A stretch of DNA of 64,000 bases from Pyronema omphalodes (GCA_024516155.1 JAJJXM010000046.1:372001-436000); one strand, 5' to 3'. Shown: positions 47,396 to 59,486, counted from the stretch's first letter. The notes: generated by a model from the sequence alone, not told the origin. Translations and numbers: made by a program.

Positions 47396-47466
47396 GGAGG
47401 AGCGGCGAATCGAACGCCGGACCGCCTCTATGCTAAAGAGGAATTATACCACTAAACCACACCCCC
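47396..47466 (-). tRNA. tRNA-Ala (AGC), no intron
   Basis: Anticodon arm CCTCT-TTAGCAT-AGAGG gives AGC. The T-arm is CGGCG-TTCGATT-CGCCG. The acceptor stem GGGGGTG/CTCCTCC contains the G3-U70 wobble that marks alanine tRNAs, and the discriminator is A. One U-U mismatch at 6-67 is present; otherwise the fold is sound. Confidence 0.88.
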
Positions 47467-48798
47467 ATTGGATGATGATACCGCAACATATAGCATTTAT
47501 AGGAATCAATATATTATTTGCTTTATCTGTATGTTAGTTGCGATTTCCGTTGCAGGCTTTGTCGGCTTCAATAATACTGGCAAGTGAGATATGTACGGAT
47601 AAACGGTGTTGTATAAATGTGTCGAAGAGGGATTGTAATTAGTATGGAGATAGAGAGCAGAAAGTTGTGGGATATAAAGTGGCAGTGGAGCGTATGTGTG
47701 ATGACCGGTGGCGGAAGTAGATACTTCCTGACGTGGAGCCTAGAGTTAAACATGATGGCGCTATTAGCCGAGTGGTAATGCCTTTCTTCTGTGCTAGTGA
47801 TGTGGTGCTGCAAGCACAGTTGAAGCATAGAAAACCGCGGTTGGCGGAGCTACTCTCAACATCAATATTTAACTTGGTCTGCTGAATTCCGGTGACAGAT
47901 GAAGATGTTTCTTCATCACCAACTTTGCAGATTCGTGTGAAATGGAGGGCCTATTTGCTTGAAATAACCCATCTGCACTGCCCTGGAAGAAGGCTGAAAC
48001 ACTGGTTGGTTGGCCAAAACTTGTGGTTTCAGTACCAGCAAACGCACTCTCAAGGTCAAGATTACTGTCGAGAAGAGTAAACTGTGTGATTCAGCCACAC
48101 CAAAGATCTTTTCGGTACGGTATATTTCTGTACGATGAAACCTTAAAACGGACAATAAATGACCTCATGATTAATGATCATCTCATGGCGCATGGCTGGG
48201 TTGCGTTGGGTGTAGGTGGGTGTTGCGGCAACTCTGACAGAAGCGACGCTAAATTTTGTACGGGTTCTGGAGGATACAATACACTTGGGTTTTCTTGTCT
48301 CTAGAGACCTCAATAACGACTTGAGTTCTAGCTAATTTTTTTCTCGTTGCTTGTCTGCCTGGAGGGTCTACATGGTAAAAATATAATCAAATCAAACTGG
48401 GTTATGGTTTCAAGTAGTGGGTACTGTGAACCGTGTATCTAATCGGTTTTTGTGCACTTATATACCGGTGTAATGCACCAGCATAATGGTGACCATGAGA
48501 TGTATAAGCTTCACTTGGCACCCCATAACCATTGTGGATACAATAATAAGGAAGAACTAAAAACCATGAATTGTGCTCAGAAATTTTGCCAAGCATTGAG
48601 AACAAACTGTAGAAGAGCCCTGGAAGCATTTTAGGGCTAAATGTCGGATGGACAAGGATGAGCCGACATGTGAAGCACTAGCATAACAAGGTTATTACCC
48701 AATCCCTACCTTCTAGCGGCGCTGCGCGGTCGATCTCGAAAACTTCTCCCCGCACCCGCCTCCAACGTAACCTCACCACACCGCCAGCTTCAACAACC

Positions 48799-50242
48799 AT
48801 GGGAAAGGCCTCGAAACAACGTAAAGCCCGCACCAAGGCTGCGAGTGCGGCCGCCGCTCCGTACCCTCCCACTCCATTGTCGCCTACCTCTTCTTCCGAT
48901 ACCGAAGGCATCTCCTCCGTCGACCTCGCGATCACCACCGAAACCCTTGAAGCTCTCCTCGCAAAGCCTGCTCTTCTCAAATCAGCCGCTCATAAAAATC
49001 TCCGCACGATGATTCACAAGCTTCACGCAGCTATTCAAGGTGGTGAAGATGAGCTTGTTATCGCATTGAGAGCTGGAGAACACGAACACGCTCGGAACCT
49101 TCTCGCCACCATCAAGAACCCGAAGTTGGGAGCTCTGCAGAGATGGGTTAGGGAATGTGATGCTATCAACGACGGAAGTGATGAGTGCTGGAAGACTTTG
49201 GAGGCTATTATTCGAACAACTACCACTAGGGACAGTGCAATTGGAGCTTTGACGAGGTTCCAGCCGTGGAGACCGGAGACTAGTGAAGAAGCTTTACAGA
49301 TTTACAGAGATGTTAAGCTTGGAAAGATTTGCTGTAGGTACCCCCAATGAACTACATAGGGAATATGCTGATGTACTTGGACAGCTCGAGAAGAGGCGGA
49401 CCACTTCAAGAACTCCTTCAAAGTCCTACACACTATTCCCGTAAGACACTCTTACAAAATATCCCCCTGAACCCGATGCTAACCCAACCTAGGCCGCTGA
49501 ACGTAAACCTCCGAACCTCCACCCGGCTATCATTTGGACCAGCAACGATAACACCATCCCATTCACTTCCACCGGCGACATCGCCGCCATACCTGTCCCC
49601 TCAGTTCCTAACGCCATTTTCCTCCAAAACGTTCTATCCAAAACCACTTGCCGCCAAATCATAGCCGCCGCTGAGACCATGGGCTTCACCCCCGACCAAG
49701 CCGCCGCAGGATCCGCTACCGAGCTAGCTTCTGTCCTTGCTCACAACTTTTACTGGATGGCCGATGAGGCTTTCTGTACCTCTCTGTTTGAACGCGTTAA
49801 GCCATTCTTGCCCGCTACTGTGAAGGGCCTTCCAGTAAAGTCGATTAACCGCAGGTTCAGATGCTATAGATACGTCCCAGGAGCGGTGTACAGGCCACAC
49901 GTCGACGGTGCCTGGCCTCCGTCTGGAATCACTCCCAAGGGAGAATACGTTTACAACGCTTCTGACCCTGAGAAGCCAGAGTACTCTCGTTTTACTTTCT
50001 TGGTATACCTGAACGACGAGTTTGAGGGAGGAGAGACTACCTTCTTTGTGCCTGCGCCGGGCGAGGGGTTGGAAGCGCGTGGAGTTAAGCCGATGATGGG
50101 TAGTGTAGTAGTATTCCCTCATGGAGATGCAGAGGGCAGCTTGGTACATGAGGGAACTGGGGTGATCAAGGGTGCAAAGTACATCATCCGCACTGATGTT
50201 GTGTATGAAGTGCCCAAGAGTGGCAGAGCTGCAAAAGAGTAG
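48799..50242 (+). CDS. 2-oxoglutarate/Fe(II) oxygenase, prolyl-4-hydroxylase type
   Basis: Three exons: 48,799-49,333, 49,385-49,440 and 49,493-50,242; 446 residues. Introns are 51 nt (GTAGGT...GACAG) and 52 nt (GTAAGA...GCTAAC...CCTAG). The 56-nt middle exon is needed to join the frames (CSREEADHFKNSFKVLHTIP). Residues 1-197 are a basic start (GKASKQRKARTK) and a helical region, with NLLATIKNPKLGALQRWVREC. The catalytic domain spans about 235-440: first His and Asp in RPHVDGAW (H333, D335), distal His in LVHEGTG (H416), and a 2-oxoglutarate contact region GAKYIIRTDVVYE (K426, R430). It would hydroxylate a protein proline or a related substrate using O2, Fe(II) and 2-oxoglutarate. No signal peptide is visible, so it is probably cytosolic or nuclear rather than a collagen-type ER enzyme. 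Confidence 0.9.
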
Positions 50243-52590
50243 TAATGGCTGGATTTGTGGGATACTTTTTGGAGTTATGGGTGTTATGTTTTTTCTCATT
50301 TAGTATAAAAGTTGGTATGTAGTTATTTAGGCGAATCAAATATCGTATTGGCACGAGTCAGAGGTTTAGGTTTGGGGATTTTTTCTCAGCTCTGATACGC
50401 AAAAGTAGATTGAGGTGCTAGCTAGGTGTATTCGCGCTTGTTTTCGAAAACAATGATCGAGGCTTCGTTAATCGCTTATCAATATGTTATGAGACGTAGT
50501 GGATCTGGATTCGAAGATACCAAGCTTATTGTGCTAGTTCAATAAGCCTTTGTCCAGAAATTTCAACAAAGTCGTTGAAAATAACAGCAGCAAAGGGTAT
50601 TGATGACAAAATACATTATATTCTACCTCCAGAAACTTTCACCAGTGGCTATATATGCAGCTTCACATCGCATGTTATGTCGTTCAGTAGTCCACACAAT
50701 TTAGCATATCAAAACCACCTTTCCAGCTGCTGCTGCTGCTGCTGTGTACAGTGCTCGTTGCTCGAAGCAACTACACTTTTTTGGATGCTGTACTATGTAT
50801 TCATTTCCCAAAGACACCAATTTACCATACCAGGAGGTATTTTGTTTTTACAATCATATATATCTGGGCTATATTGAGCTATGTTTTTTTTTTAGATCCT
50901 TCACTTTCTTTATTTCAGAACTACTAGCTAGCTGGTACATATCCATCCAACCTCTGGAAATCCCGGTTTTCTGGATATTACTCAAACACAAGTCTAGATA
51001 GCTGCTAGTATCTTTTACCTTTTACCTAATAAATAGCCAACGAACTATCGGAGATTCAGAGATGCAGAGATCCGGCGTTTTTTTTACACGGGATAAAAAT
51101 GGTGATACCGAACTTAAACCCCGAGTGCGATATTGTGAAGGTTTGTTCCGAAGACGCAGGCTCTTAGGCTCCTAGGCCCGCGGTCACCAGTGAGTTAACG
51201 AATAACTCTGAGGAGTAAGCGTGAATTAATGAATGCCTGTAATTTAGCATAGCATATAGGGAGTATTGATTGGCTACTTGAGCCGGTATGAATTTTGATC
51301 AATATCTCGGTAAGCTGATAGATAGATACTTCTAACTTTTGTTCGTGTACTAGGGGTGCGGAGTTCAGATATATCGTATGGTAGTCGTGTGATGGTCGTG
51401 TAATACAATTTTTACCCTTGTAGTCGCCCCTTGTATCCAAAACGCAGCAGTATCCCAGAAGCTAAGTCAAACCATCCCATATTAACACAAAAATTCCCTA
51501 TACAATACTCGAACTCATAACCCTCATATATCCACATTCCAATCCCAAAATACAGTCACCATTACCTCAAATCTGACCCCATGAGTTCCTATATTCCTCA
51601 CCACTCCTTCTCTCAATAACCAACACGGCAGCAACTGGAGCATCCAGCATGGTGTAAAGGAATCAGAAAGCCCTATATTCTCCAAGTATGATTCGACTAC
51701 ACCCACTATTACAATTCCCATCGAGTAGCTTCTGCCCACCGATATTCTGCTGGTTATTCCTTCCTTTTCATTTACAACGAAGCGGAGAAGTTGGTTCAAA
51801 GCCTGAGAGTACAGTCTTTACGATACATGATACCAGCAGTCACCCGCTAAAATAACAAACAATGAGCTCTGGAGACTTACAAAGCCTCACGCTTCTCCGC
51901 AGATTCCACATGATGATGAATGGGTTGATTTGTTTCTATGTATTTACATATCCGGTGGTGGAGTCTACTGGGAGCACCGATTCTTAATTAAAGATGGGGA
52001 TGGAGGACAAACTTCTGAATACTCCTACGTGGCCAAGAACCAAGAGTGAGAGAGGAGTATGTAGATAGTTCCGTATTGAGGCGGCCCGGCGAAGAAAGCT
52101 GTAGTATAACTTAAGGTTCCCGCTGCCCATGGTGAAGATTACGGAGAATAGATATATTCTGCCGGGGAGATCTCAGTTAATCATTCGGATCTTAAAAAAT
52201 CGAAACTAAGAACAAGCAGAAAGAAACCAACACCTGTCGGGGGTTTAAACTGCAACTTCGATAAATATGACTAATAACGGGTTGGTGTTATTAGTTTCAG
52301 GGGGGATTGATAAGTGATATGTACTAGGTACCATTGGCTGTGAGAAGTAGTTTAAAAATTATATGGATATATCATTTCATTACTTCCATAACCCGTTTCT
52401 TTTGTTTATAGTTCATACCAGGCAGTTACTTCTTTTCTCCTCCTCTATCTCCCCATATTTCTTTCCCTAGCTACAGTTAAAAAATCCGCAACCTCAGAAC
52501 TGTTATATCGATATCAATATCAGCAAAAAACAGTACAACCCAATATAATCTATATCATTACCCCAATTCTGTTCCCTGCAAATTTGCCCC

Positions 52591-52653
52591 ATCCCATCCC
52601 ATCCCATCCCATCCCATCTCCATCCCATCCCATCCCATCTCCATCCCATCCCC
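52591..52653. repeat. (ATCCC)n pentamer array
   Basis: Five or more copies of ATCCC, with two ATCTCC interruptions dividing the array into three blocks. Confidence 0.85.
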
Positions 52654-52707
52654 TTTCACCACCCACATCCCTCTTTTACACAATCCCATACTCTTCGCCC
52701 CGCCAAT

Positions 52708-52723
52708 CCCCCCCCCCCCCCCC
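52708..52723. repeat. Poly-C run (16 nt) followed by GGGCCCCC repeats
   Basis: Sixteen C residues followed by two GGGCCCCC-type palindromic units, 81 bp before the tRNA-Asn gene. Confidence 0.9.
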
Positions 52724-52804
52724 GGGCCCCCGGGCCCCCGCGCTTCACAACTTAATCACATCTCCATAGCTTATATCCAACATAAACCATCGCCAAACAT
52801 AACA

Positions 52805-52887
52805 TCCCCCGTGGCGCAATTGGCTAGCGCGTCTGACTGTTAAAATAACGTAATCAGGAGGTTGGTGGTTCAAGCCCACCCGGAGGA
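52805..52887 (+). tRNA. tRNA-Asn (GUU) with 10-nt intron
   Basis: The D-arm (GGCGCAATTGGCTAGCGC), the anticodon stem TCTGA/TCAGG with loop CTGTTA plus A, and the T-arm GGTGG-TTCAAGC-CCACC fit fungal tRNA-Asn. The intron of about 10 nt (AAATAACGTA) follows the base after GUU, and its TAAC can pair with GTTA over the anticodon. The acceptor stem TCCCCCG/CGGAGGA has a U1-A72 pair and one C4-A69 mismatch, so the copy may be slightly degraded. The discriminator is G. Confidence 0.83.
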
Positions 52888-52979
52888 GCTTAATTTTTTG
52901 ATGATTTTTGGTCCCCCACCCACCGCGGTGGATGTTTTGTTTTGGTTATGGTTATGGGTTATGGGTTGGATTTGAGGAT

Positions 52980-53140
52980 GGGGATTGGGGATTGGGGATT
53001 GGGGATTGGGGATTGGGGATTGGGGATTGGGGATTGGGGATTGGGGATTGGGGATTGGGGATTGGGGATTGGGGATTGGGGATTGGGGATTGGGGATTGG
53101 GGATTGGGGATTGGGTTATGGGTTATGGGTTATGGGTTAT
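52980..53140 (+). repeat. GGGGATT minisatellite (19 perfect copies) plus four GGGTTAT copies
   Basis: Positions 52,980-53,112 are exactly nineteen perfect GGGGATT units (133 bp), followed by four GGGTTAT units (53,113-53,140) and a GGGTTGG/GGATTG edge. A 7-bp unit shifts frame each copy, so all three frames stay open and create false proteins made of GDWGLGI. Runs of four G every seven bases could fold as G-quadruplexes. Confidence 0.97.
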
Positions 53141-53826
53141 GGGTTGGGGATTGTGCTGTAGGCGAGGTATCTTGCATCTTGTATCTTACACCTTGCATCT
53201 TGCTCGTAGCTGTCAGCCTGCATCTCACTCGTAGCTCGCTTAGCATGATCTGGTATTTCTGTATATATAGTGATGTAGAATCTGGATATACCGGCAACTA
53301 TGCAAAATGTTGGAGTTTAAACTTCGATTCATAATAATCCTACACAATCCTACACAATCCTACAACTACACAACCACAACACTTCTTCTTCTTCTTCTTC
53401 AAAAGACCCCAATTCTTTTCCGTCAACTCACCAGTTCCCCATAATCAATAACACCCAGTACAAGTTCTTTTAGCATTCAACGATGGTATTCGATATAAAA
53501 TCCTCATTCATGGGTACTAGTAACTTTAAACCTAGTTAAGAGGAATCTGAAGTCTACAGAAACGTTTATGAAGTTTAATAAAACTTTTTACATGGACTAC
53601 AAATTTATCGTGTCTATTTAGGGTTTATTTAATAATATGATTATGGAAAGAATGAATGTGGCTGGTGGCTGGTGGTAGATGTGTAGAATATATATAGAAT
53701 ATATAGGAAAAATGGAATATGTACATATACATAAAACCATTACATATGTTTTATAAAACTAAAATCGGGTATACGGGAGTTGCTTTTTTGGACTATATCT
53801 GATGCTTTCTCTGTAATATATTTAAC

Positions 53827-53906
53827 ATCTACACATCTAGCATCAACACATCTAGCATCTAACATCTACACATCTACACATCTAGCATCTACACATCTAC
53901 ACATCC
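53827..53906. repeat. ACATCTAGC/ACATCTAC imperfect repeats
   Basis: An irregular chain of ACATCTAC, ACATCTAGC and CATCAAC units about 80 bp long. No coding content. Confidence 0.7.
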
Positions 53907-54954
53907 AAAAATCCAACATATCCACCCGAGTTCTCTAATTCCCTTCCCTATTCCATAATTCCCTTCCCTATTCCATAATCTCATCAGTAACCAGTAATCA
54001 TATCATATCATACAATCCCTCACCCTAACATTTTCCGGAGAAAAGATTATACTATTATATCGATTACCGATTACCGACTTCAAACTTGCATCAATATGTA
54101 ACAATAACTTGCATCAAAATAAAATAACATCTGTACCTAAGTAACCTAACTTAATCAAACTGAATTATTCTTCACAACACCATAAGTAATTAACCAAAAA
54201 GGAAACCTATACCATTGTACCGATGCCTAGGCTACCACCATAAAGCTGTTATCATCCAACGGGAAGGCGAAGTCTTGAAGAATTCGAATTTTGCTGTTGG
54301 AGTGTTGGAATGTTGGAGTGTTGGAGTCACGACTCACTGGTTTGGTATGGGTGGCATAGGTTTGGTACAGGTTTATGTTTAAATAATAGTTTTTCAGTTC
54401 TTCTTTTCTTTCCCCATTTCTCTCTCCCCTTCTCTCTCTCTCCTTCTCTCTCTCCCCTCCTTCTCATTTTCTCTCGCTTTCTCCCCCCCCTTCCCGTTTC
54501 TTCCCTCTTCCCCCCACCCCCTCTTTTTCTTCTGTCTTTTAGAGAAAACAAGATATATACAGGATACAGGCTATACAACATACCCGGACCTTGAAACTTT
54601 GATTTGTCACTTAGAACTTCGGGTTACTTAGAACTTCAGAATTACTTGGGTTGGGTTGGATTGGATTAGGTATTAAAGAAGGATCAAGGTATCAAAGAAG
54701 GATTAAGATATCAACAGAAGCTCGCATGGGCTATAAGTTGTGGAAGTGGAATCGTGGAATAGGTGTACCGTATACGAGGACTTCATAAGCAACAGCAACA
54801 GTAACAGCAACAGTAACAGCAAGCAGTAGTTCAAAGACAAAAGACAAAAAAGGAAAAAAGGAAAAAGGAAAATCAATAAGGGTCTTTAAATCCATCACAT
54901 CACATCTTTTTGTGGAGAAGTTTAGGGAGTGTTTTATCTACTTAATCTATCATG

Positions 54955-55110
54955 TATATATCTATTTATCTATTTATCTATGTATCTATCTATTTATTTA
55001 TGTATATATCTATCTATTTATTTATCTATTTATCTATCAATCCATCTATCAATCTATCAATCCATCCATCAATCTATCTATCCATCAATCCATTTATCCA
55101 TCTATCCAAA
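54955..55110. repeat. Imperfect tetranucleotide array (TATC/TATT/CATC)
   Basis: About 150 bp of tetramers related to TCTA, changing gradually from ATCTATTT to ATCAATCC. All frames on the plus strand are open because the repeat lacks in-frame stops, giving false Tyr/Ile/Leu/Ser proteins. Confidence 0.85.
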
Positions 55111-55170
55111 GAAAAAGACAAAGAAACCTATTGTTAAAACTCAGAAGATAAGATAGCCCATAGCCTACAT

Positions 55171-55206
55171 GCTATATCCCAGGCTATATCCCAGGCTATA
55201 TCCCAG
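55171..55206. repeat. Three perfect 12-bp repeats
   Basis: GCTATATCCCAG occurs three times in a row without change. Confidence 0.9.
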
Positions 55207-55685
55207 TCGCATGTACCTACATATGGTGTCCATACCGATCAATCATCAAAAAATAAGCTAGCCGCTATAAGTATGTGTATGGAAGCTTCCACGGCAGTGG
55301 TGGTGGTGGTGGTCATAGCTCACCAGTGATCAAGCAGCATAACTAACAAGTCTACAAGTCTACAAGTCTATAACGATCTCCCTCTTCACCATCCTTATCC
55401 TTATCCATCATTATCCCTATCCCCATCCCCATGTATCCCCATCCCCATCATTATCCCATCACTATCACCATCCTCATCCCTATCACTATCTTCATCGGCA
55501 GGATCCGTAATTGGTTATTAGTTATTAATTATTTTAGTTTTAATATATCAGTATGCACACGCTATGGTGCGTATAATTCCGCGCGCGCGTGTGTGTATGT
55601 GTGTATGTGTGTGTGTAACACCGGCGGGTTCCGGCACCTCACCTCGCACCTCACCTCGCACCGCGCATCGCAGGTCGCATCGCAT

Positions 55686-55866
55686 GAAGCTAGATGCTGG
55701 GTGTTATCGAAGCTAGAAGCCGGATGCTAGAAGCTAGATGCTGGGTGTTATCGAAGCCAGAGGAAGGAAGGATTGGAAGGATTGGAAGGATTGGAAGGAT
55801 TGGAAGGATTGGAGGGATTGGAAGGATTGGAAGGATTGGAGGGATTGGAAGGATTGGAAGGATTGA
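55686..55866. repeat. 44-bp duplication followed by GGATTGGAA array
   Basis: A phrase beginning GAAGCTAGATGCTGGGTG occurs at 55,686 and again at 55,730. It is followed from about 55,770 by roughly ten copies of the 9-mer GGATTGGAA with occasional GGAGGG variants. No coding content. Confidence 0.85.
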
Positions 55867-56567
55867 TCGGGTCGCATCGACATGGCTTTAGAGGAACTTG
55901 GTATATGGATGGATGGGGATTTGATGGAAGGTGGAGAAAGTGGATATGGTGGATATGGTAGATATGGTAAATAATGTGAATAATGTGAATATACTGTTGT
56001 AGATGATGGATGGTATGGATGGTATGGATAGATGAAATACGCGCGGATGAGGATGAGGATGGGGATGGGATGGGATATGATATGGTATGATATGGTATTG
56101 TAGAGACGAAGATGGAGAGGGAGATGGTGATGGTGATGTCTGTGCTTGCCTGTGCTTGCCTCAAATATGGTGTTGTGTTGAATGTCCAAATGGGGTCCAT
56201 AGTCACGAGTATCAACCGTGCGTGAGACGCCCCCCGCCGCTGCGGTACGTTGTGCTCCGGAAACAAAAACAATGCGCAATGCACAATGCATATGTACAGT
56301 TACAGTAGCTGGGTCGGGTCGCTTATCAACGGCCCGTCAAAAAGCATAGGTCACGGGTGGGTTACCGGTAACTGTACTTGCTCGTTCCTGGAAACTACGT
56401 CAGGGCATCGGTGATCCGAAACCGGTGGGTTGCTGGGTGCTGGGTGCAGTTGAGTTGAGGAGAGGAGAGGTAAGGAGATAACGAACGATTGATAGATTAG
56501 AGAGATAGATAGAGAAATAGATAGATTGCAAGACGAGCGAGCGAGTAAGTGAGTGTAGCTATAACCA

Positions 56568-56581
56568 CCCCCCCCCCCCCC
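56568..56581. repeat. Poly-C run (14 nt)
   Basis: Fourteen C residues shortly upstream of the TTC array and the proline dehydrogenase start. Confidence 0.9.
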
Positions 56582-56594
56582 TCACCTCACGTCT

Positions 56595-56642
56595 TTCTTC
56601 TTCTTCTTCTTCTTCTTCTTCTTCTTCTTCTTCTTCTTCTTC
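56595..56642 (+). repeat. (TTC)16 in the proline dehydrogenase promoter/leader
   Basis: Sixteen uninterrupted TTC units end 81 bp before the ATG at 56,724 and continue into further CT-rich DNA. Pyrimidine tracts at this position are common core-promoter or leader elements in filamentous fungi. Confidence 0.92.
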
Positions 56643-56723
56643 TCCTTCTTCCTCTTCTTCTCTTTCTCTGCTCTGCTCTCTATCCTCAACTCTCTTCTCC
56701 TCGCTACAACTACCCATAGCAAC

Positions 56724-58484
56724 ATGGCTTCGTCTCTAAGATTCAATCTCGCTACACGTAGCATAGCTCCTCGAAGCTCTGTTTTCCTAACAACAAAGCA
56801 AGCACGCACAATAGCTTATGTCCCACCCCGTAGAGCTTCCACCACTCCCAAGTTACAAGCTACCATTGTCGCCAATGGATCGCATGGTACCGCGAATGGA
56901 CATCAACATCAACACCAGCATCACAACAATGAGAACTCCTCGTCCTCGTCTTCGTCCTCGTCGCCGCAGCAGCAACAAACACCCACATCTACACCCAAAC
57001 CAGGACCGCTGGCAAGAATCCCGACTTCTCATCTGGTACGATCGCTACTTTTACATACCATCACCTCGAACCCTACACTTTTGAAGGTCGGCTCAACAAT
57101 TATGACAAAGACGGCCGATAGGATTGATTTTATTCCCCCGCTGAAATGGGTTGTTGATAAGACGTTTTATGTATGTTCTATTTTTTTTTCTTTTTTTTTT
57201 TTTTTTTTTTTTTTTTGGGTGTAATATCGGTTGTCATATTGTGGGTTTTAGCCGTGATATTTACTCTACCTCCCGGTGGGTAATATTCCGATGGAGCCAA
57301 AAGATGTAGTGTCACTAGACTGCTGCTCTATATATCCCGATTTATCCTTTCCTCACAATGCAATGCATAAACAACCCTTGACTACGCATGACGATGTATG
57401 ACAACATATATCGACGTCATACAAAGCAGCAATCCGCTTACCAAACCACCCCTCAAATCTTCCGCATCCCATCACTAACCCTAATTTTCCTCCCCAGGCC
57501 CAATTCTGCGCCGGCGCAACCCCAACATCCATCAGCACCACCATCTCCTCCTTACGATCCCTAGGCTACACTGGCATAATCCTCGCCTACGCACGAGAAG
57601 TCGATTCCACCACCTCATCCTCCAATGTCACCACCACCTCCTCCGCATCCTCCGAAATCCAACAATGGCTCACCGGCACCCTCCGTACCATCTCCCTCTG
57701 CACCCCCCAAGATTTCCTGGCCATAAAATTCACCGGGGCAGGGCGCAGCGTAATCCCAGTGCTACGGGACCAACGACCCTGCACCGATCTCCCCGGAATG
57801 GACCTCGCAATCGAAACCATCTGTTCCGCCGCGAAGGAAAAAGGTGTGGGCTTACTAGTCGATGCCGAGCAAGCAGCTTTACAACCCGGTGTAGACCGTT
57901 GGGCATTAGAAATGATGAGGAGATATAACAAACCTGTAGCCAATGATACCACCAGCAACGGATCCGGAGTAACGGTTTACAACACCTACCAAATGTACCT
58001 TAAACGCAGCAGCAACAATCTTCTCCAGCATATCAAAACCGCACAACAAGGAAACTGGAACCTAGGTGTCAAGCTTGTGCGTGGTGCCTATTTACACAGC
58101 GATCCCAGGGACCTAATCCATGCCAACAAGCGTGATACCGATGAAGCTTACAATACTGCCTTGGAGAAGTTGATCCGCTCTAATATCGCCACGGTGGTTG
58201 CTACCCACAATAGGGAGTCGGTGGAAATTGCAAGGAGGATTAAAGCGCCGGGTGATAGCGGTAGGTTGGTGTTTGCGCAGCTGATGGGTATGGCGGATGA
58301 ACTCAGTCAGGAGTTGGTGTTGCAGGGAGAACGTGTGGTGAAATATGCGGTCTGGGGAGAGACCGGAGAGTGTGTTAAATACCTCCTTAGAAGAGCGGAG
58401 GAGAATTTGGATGCGGTTAAGAGAAGTAGGGAGAATTGGTTGGCGACTATGGAGGAGTTGAAGGAGAGGTTTAAGGGGATTTAA
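56724..58484 (+). CDS. PUT1: Proline dehydrogenase, mitochondrial
   Basis: It oxidises L-proline to pyrroline-5-carboxylate with FAD, passing electrons to the respiratory chain, the first step of proline catabolism. Two exons, 56,724-57,170 and 57,498-58,484, with a phase-0 intron of 327 nt; 477 residues. The N-terminus (RFNLATRSIAPRSSVFLTTKQAR) is basic and Ser/Thr-rich as in a mitochondrial presequence. Residues 50-95 are a low-complexity His/Gln/Asn/Ser insertion. The barrel follows with AQFCAGAT at the start of exon 2, then LLVDAEQ, YNTYQMYLK, VKLVRGAYL, ATHNRESVEIA and QLMGMADELS. The C-terminal YLLRRAEEN carries the paired arginines that bind proline in this family. Length and motif order are complete. 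The intron contains a 26-nt T run, and the promoter carries a TTC array. Pyrroline-5-carboxylate dehydrogenase is not in this window. Confidence 0.95.
57181..57216. repeat. Poly-T tract inside the proline dehydrogenase intron
   Basis: Nine T, one C and twenty-six T begin ten bases after the donor site. It helps explain the unusual intron length of 327 nt. Confidence 0.9.
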
Positions 58485-59486
58485 TGGTGGAGAGGTTTAA
58501 GGGAATTTAATGCAGGAGATGGAAATAGAGATAGGTGATATGTAGGCGGCGGGAAGATGAAGAGATGAAGAGATACAGTAAATCGTATCTATTAAAAGGT
58601 AAGTATAATTTTCTAATTTTCTAATGTGGTAATCATGGTAATCATGGTAATTAAGGTACTTGTGGTAATTAACTTATACACCTCGGCGGAGTTCCGGTTT
58701 TTTGTTTTTTGGCTTTTTTGCTTTTGATATTTGCTAGGTAGTTTCTTAGGTAGTTAGTTAGTTAGTTTGTTAGTATTTTCACGTAGTTTATAGGTAGGCA
58801 GTATTTGATACTATTTTATAGGCGGTATTTGCTACTATTGGCTGCTGCTATTGGCTGCTATGTTTTTCTGTTTTTTCTGTTTTCTGTCATGTTTTTCTAT
58901 CATGTTTTTTCTATTATTTTCCTGCTATGTTTTTCTATTATTTTTTTTCTGTTATCCGCTATCCGCTATCCGCTATTTCAATCGATGTCAAGGAGGTGGG
59001 GTGGGGGGTGGGGCGGGGTGGGGGGGTTATCTACCGGACTTAGCAAGGGGATTTATCATCATGTATTTCTTTTGTTTATTATACATACATGGTTATAATA
59101 ATATAATTCTATACATAGGCGGGTGTTTTGTTTTTTTTTGTTTTTTTTTTGTTATATTATATTTATGAATTTATTATATTTTTATATTTATGATATTTAT
59201 AAATGTATTACTATTTTTATACTCATTATATTTATAAATATAAATATTATTACCGTTTATTACTATTTTTATATTTATGAATATATTATTATTTTTATAT
59301 TTATTATATTTATGAATATATTTATGAATATATTACTATCTTCCATCTTCTATAATTGTATTTCTTTTTTTTTTAAGAAAATAGATAAAATAAAGAAAAT
59401 AGATAAAATAGAGAAAATAAAATAAACACCACTGGATCCTGATCCTGATGTTGATGTTGATGTTGAAGTTGATGTTGTGATTTCTT

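Larger units (their letters stand above)
43777..48798. other. Intergenic region (5.0 kb) with two tRNA genes
   Basis: It carries tRNA-Glu (46,512-46,596) and tRNA-Ala (47,396-47,466). Otherwise I see no supportable gene. The stretch at 44,460-44,600 has several related ATGCTCAG(A)-CCCGG phrases. Two diverged 33-bp copies of a GATGATG...GAATGCC(G/A)AGGTA phrase lie at 46,107 and 46,298. Confidence 0.55.
50243..56723. other. Intergenic region (6.5 kb) rich in tandem repeats, with one tRNA
   Basis: No protein gene is supportable. It holds tRNA-Asn at 52,805-52,887 and many unrelated short tandem arrays between 52.5 and 56.7 kb, listed separately. Long open frames at 52.9-53.3 and 54.9-55.2 kb are artefacts of repeat units. 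Confidence 0.6.

Noticed and set aside
52980..53140. Chromosome end (telomere)
   Set aside because: The units are not TTAGGG and genes continue on both sides, so the array is internal.
52908..53334. Long open frames encoding repeated GDWGLGI
   Set aside because: They are produced by a 7-bp DNA repeat that stays open in every frame; there is no independent coding evidence.
54912..55156. Three overlapping frames rich in Tyr/Ile/Leu/Ser, resembling a membrane protein
   Set aside because: They arise from an imperfect tetranucleotide array; hydrophobicity is a by-product of TATC/TATT units.
55734..56291. Minus-strand frame with SNPSNPSNP or SFQSFQS repeats
   Set aside because: It is the translation of the GGATTGGAA 9-mer array with no conserved flanks.
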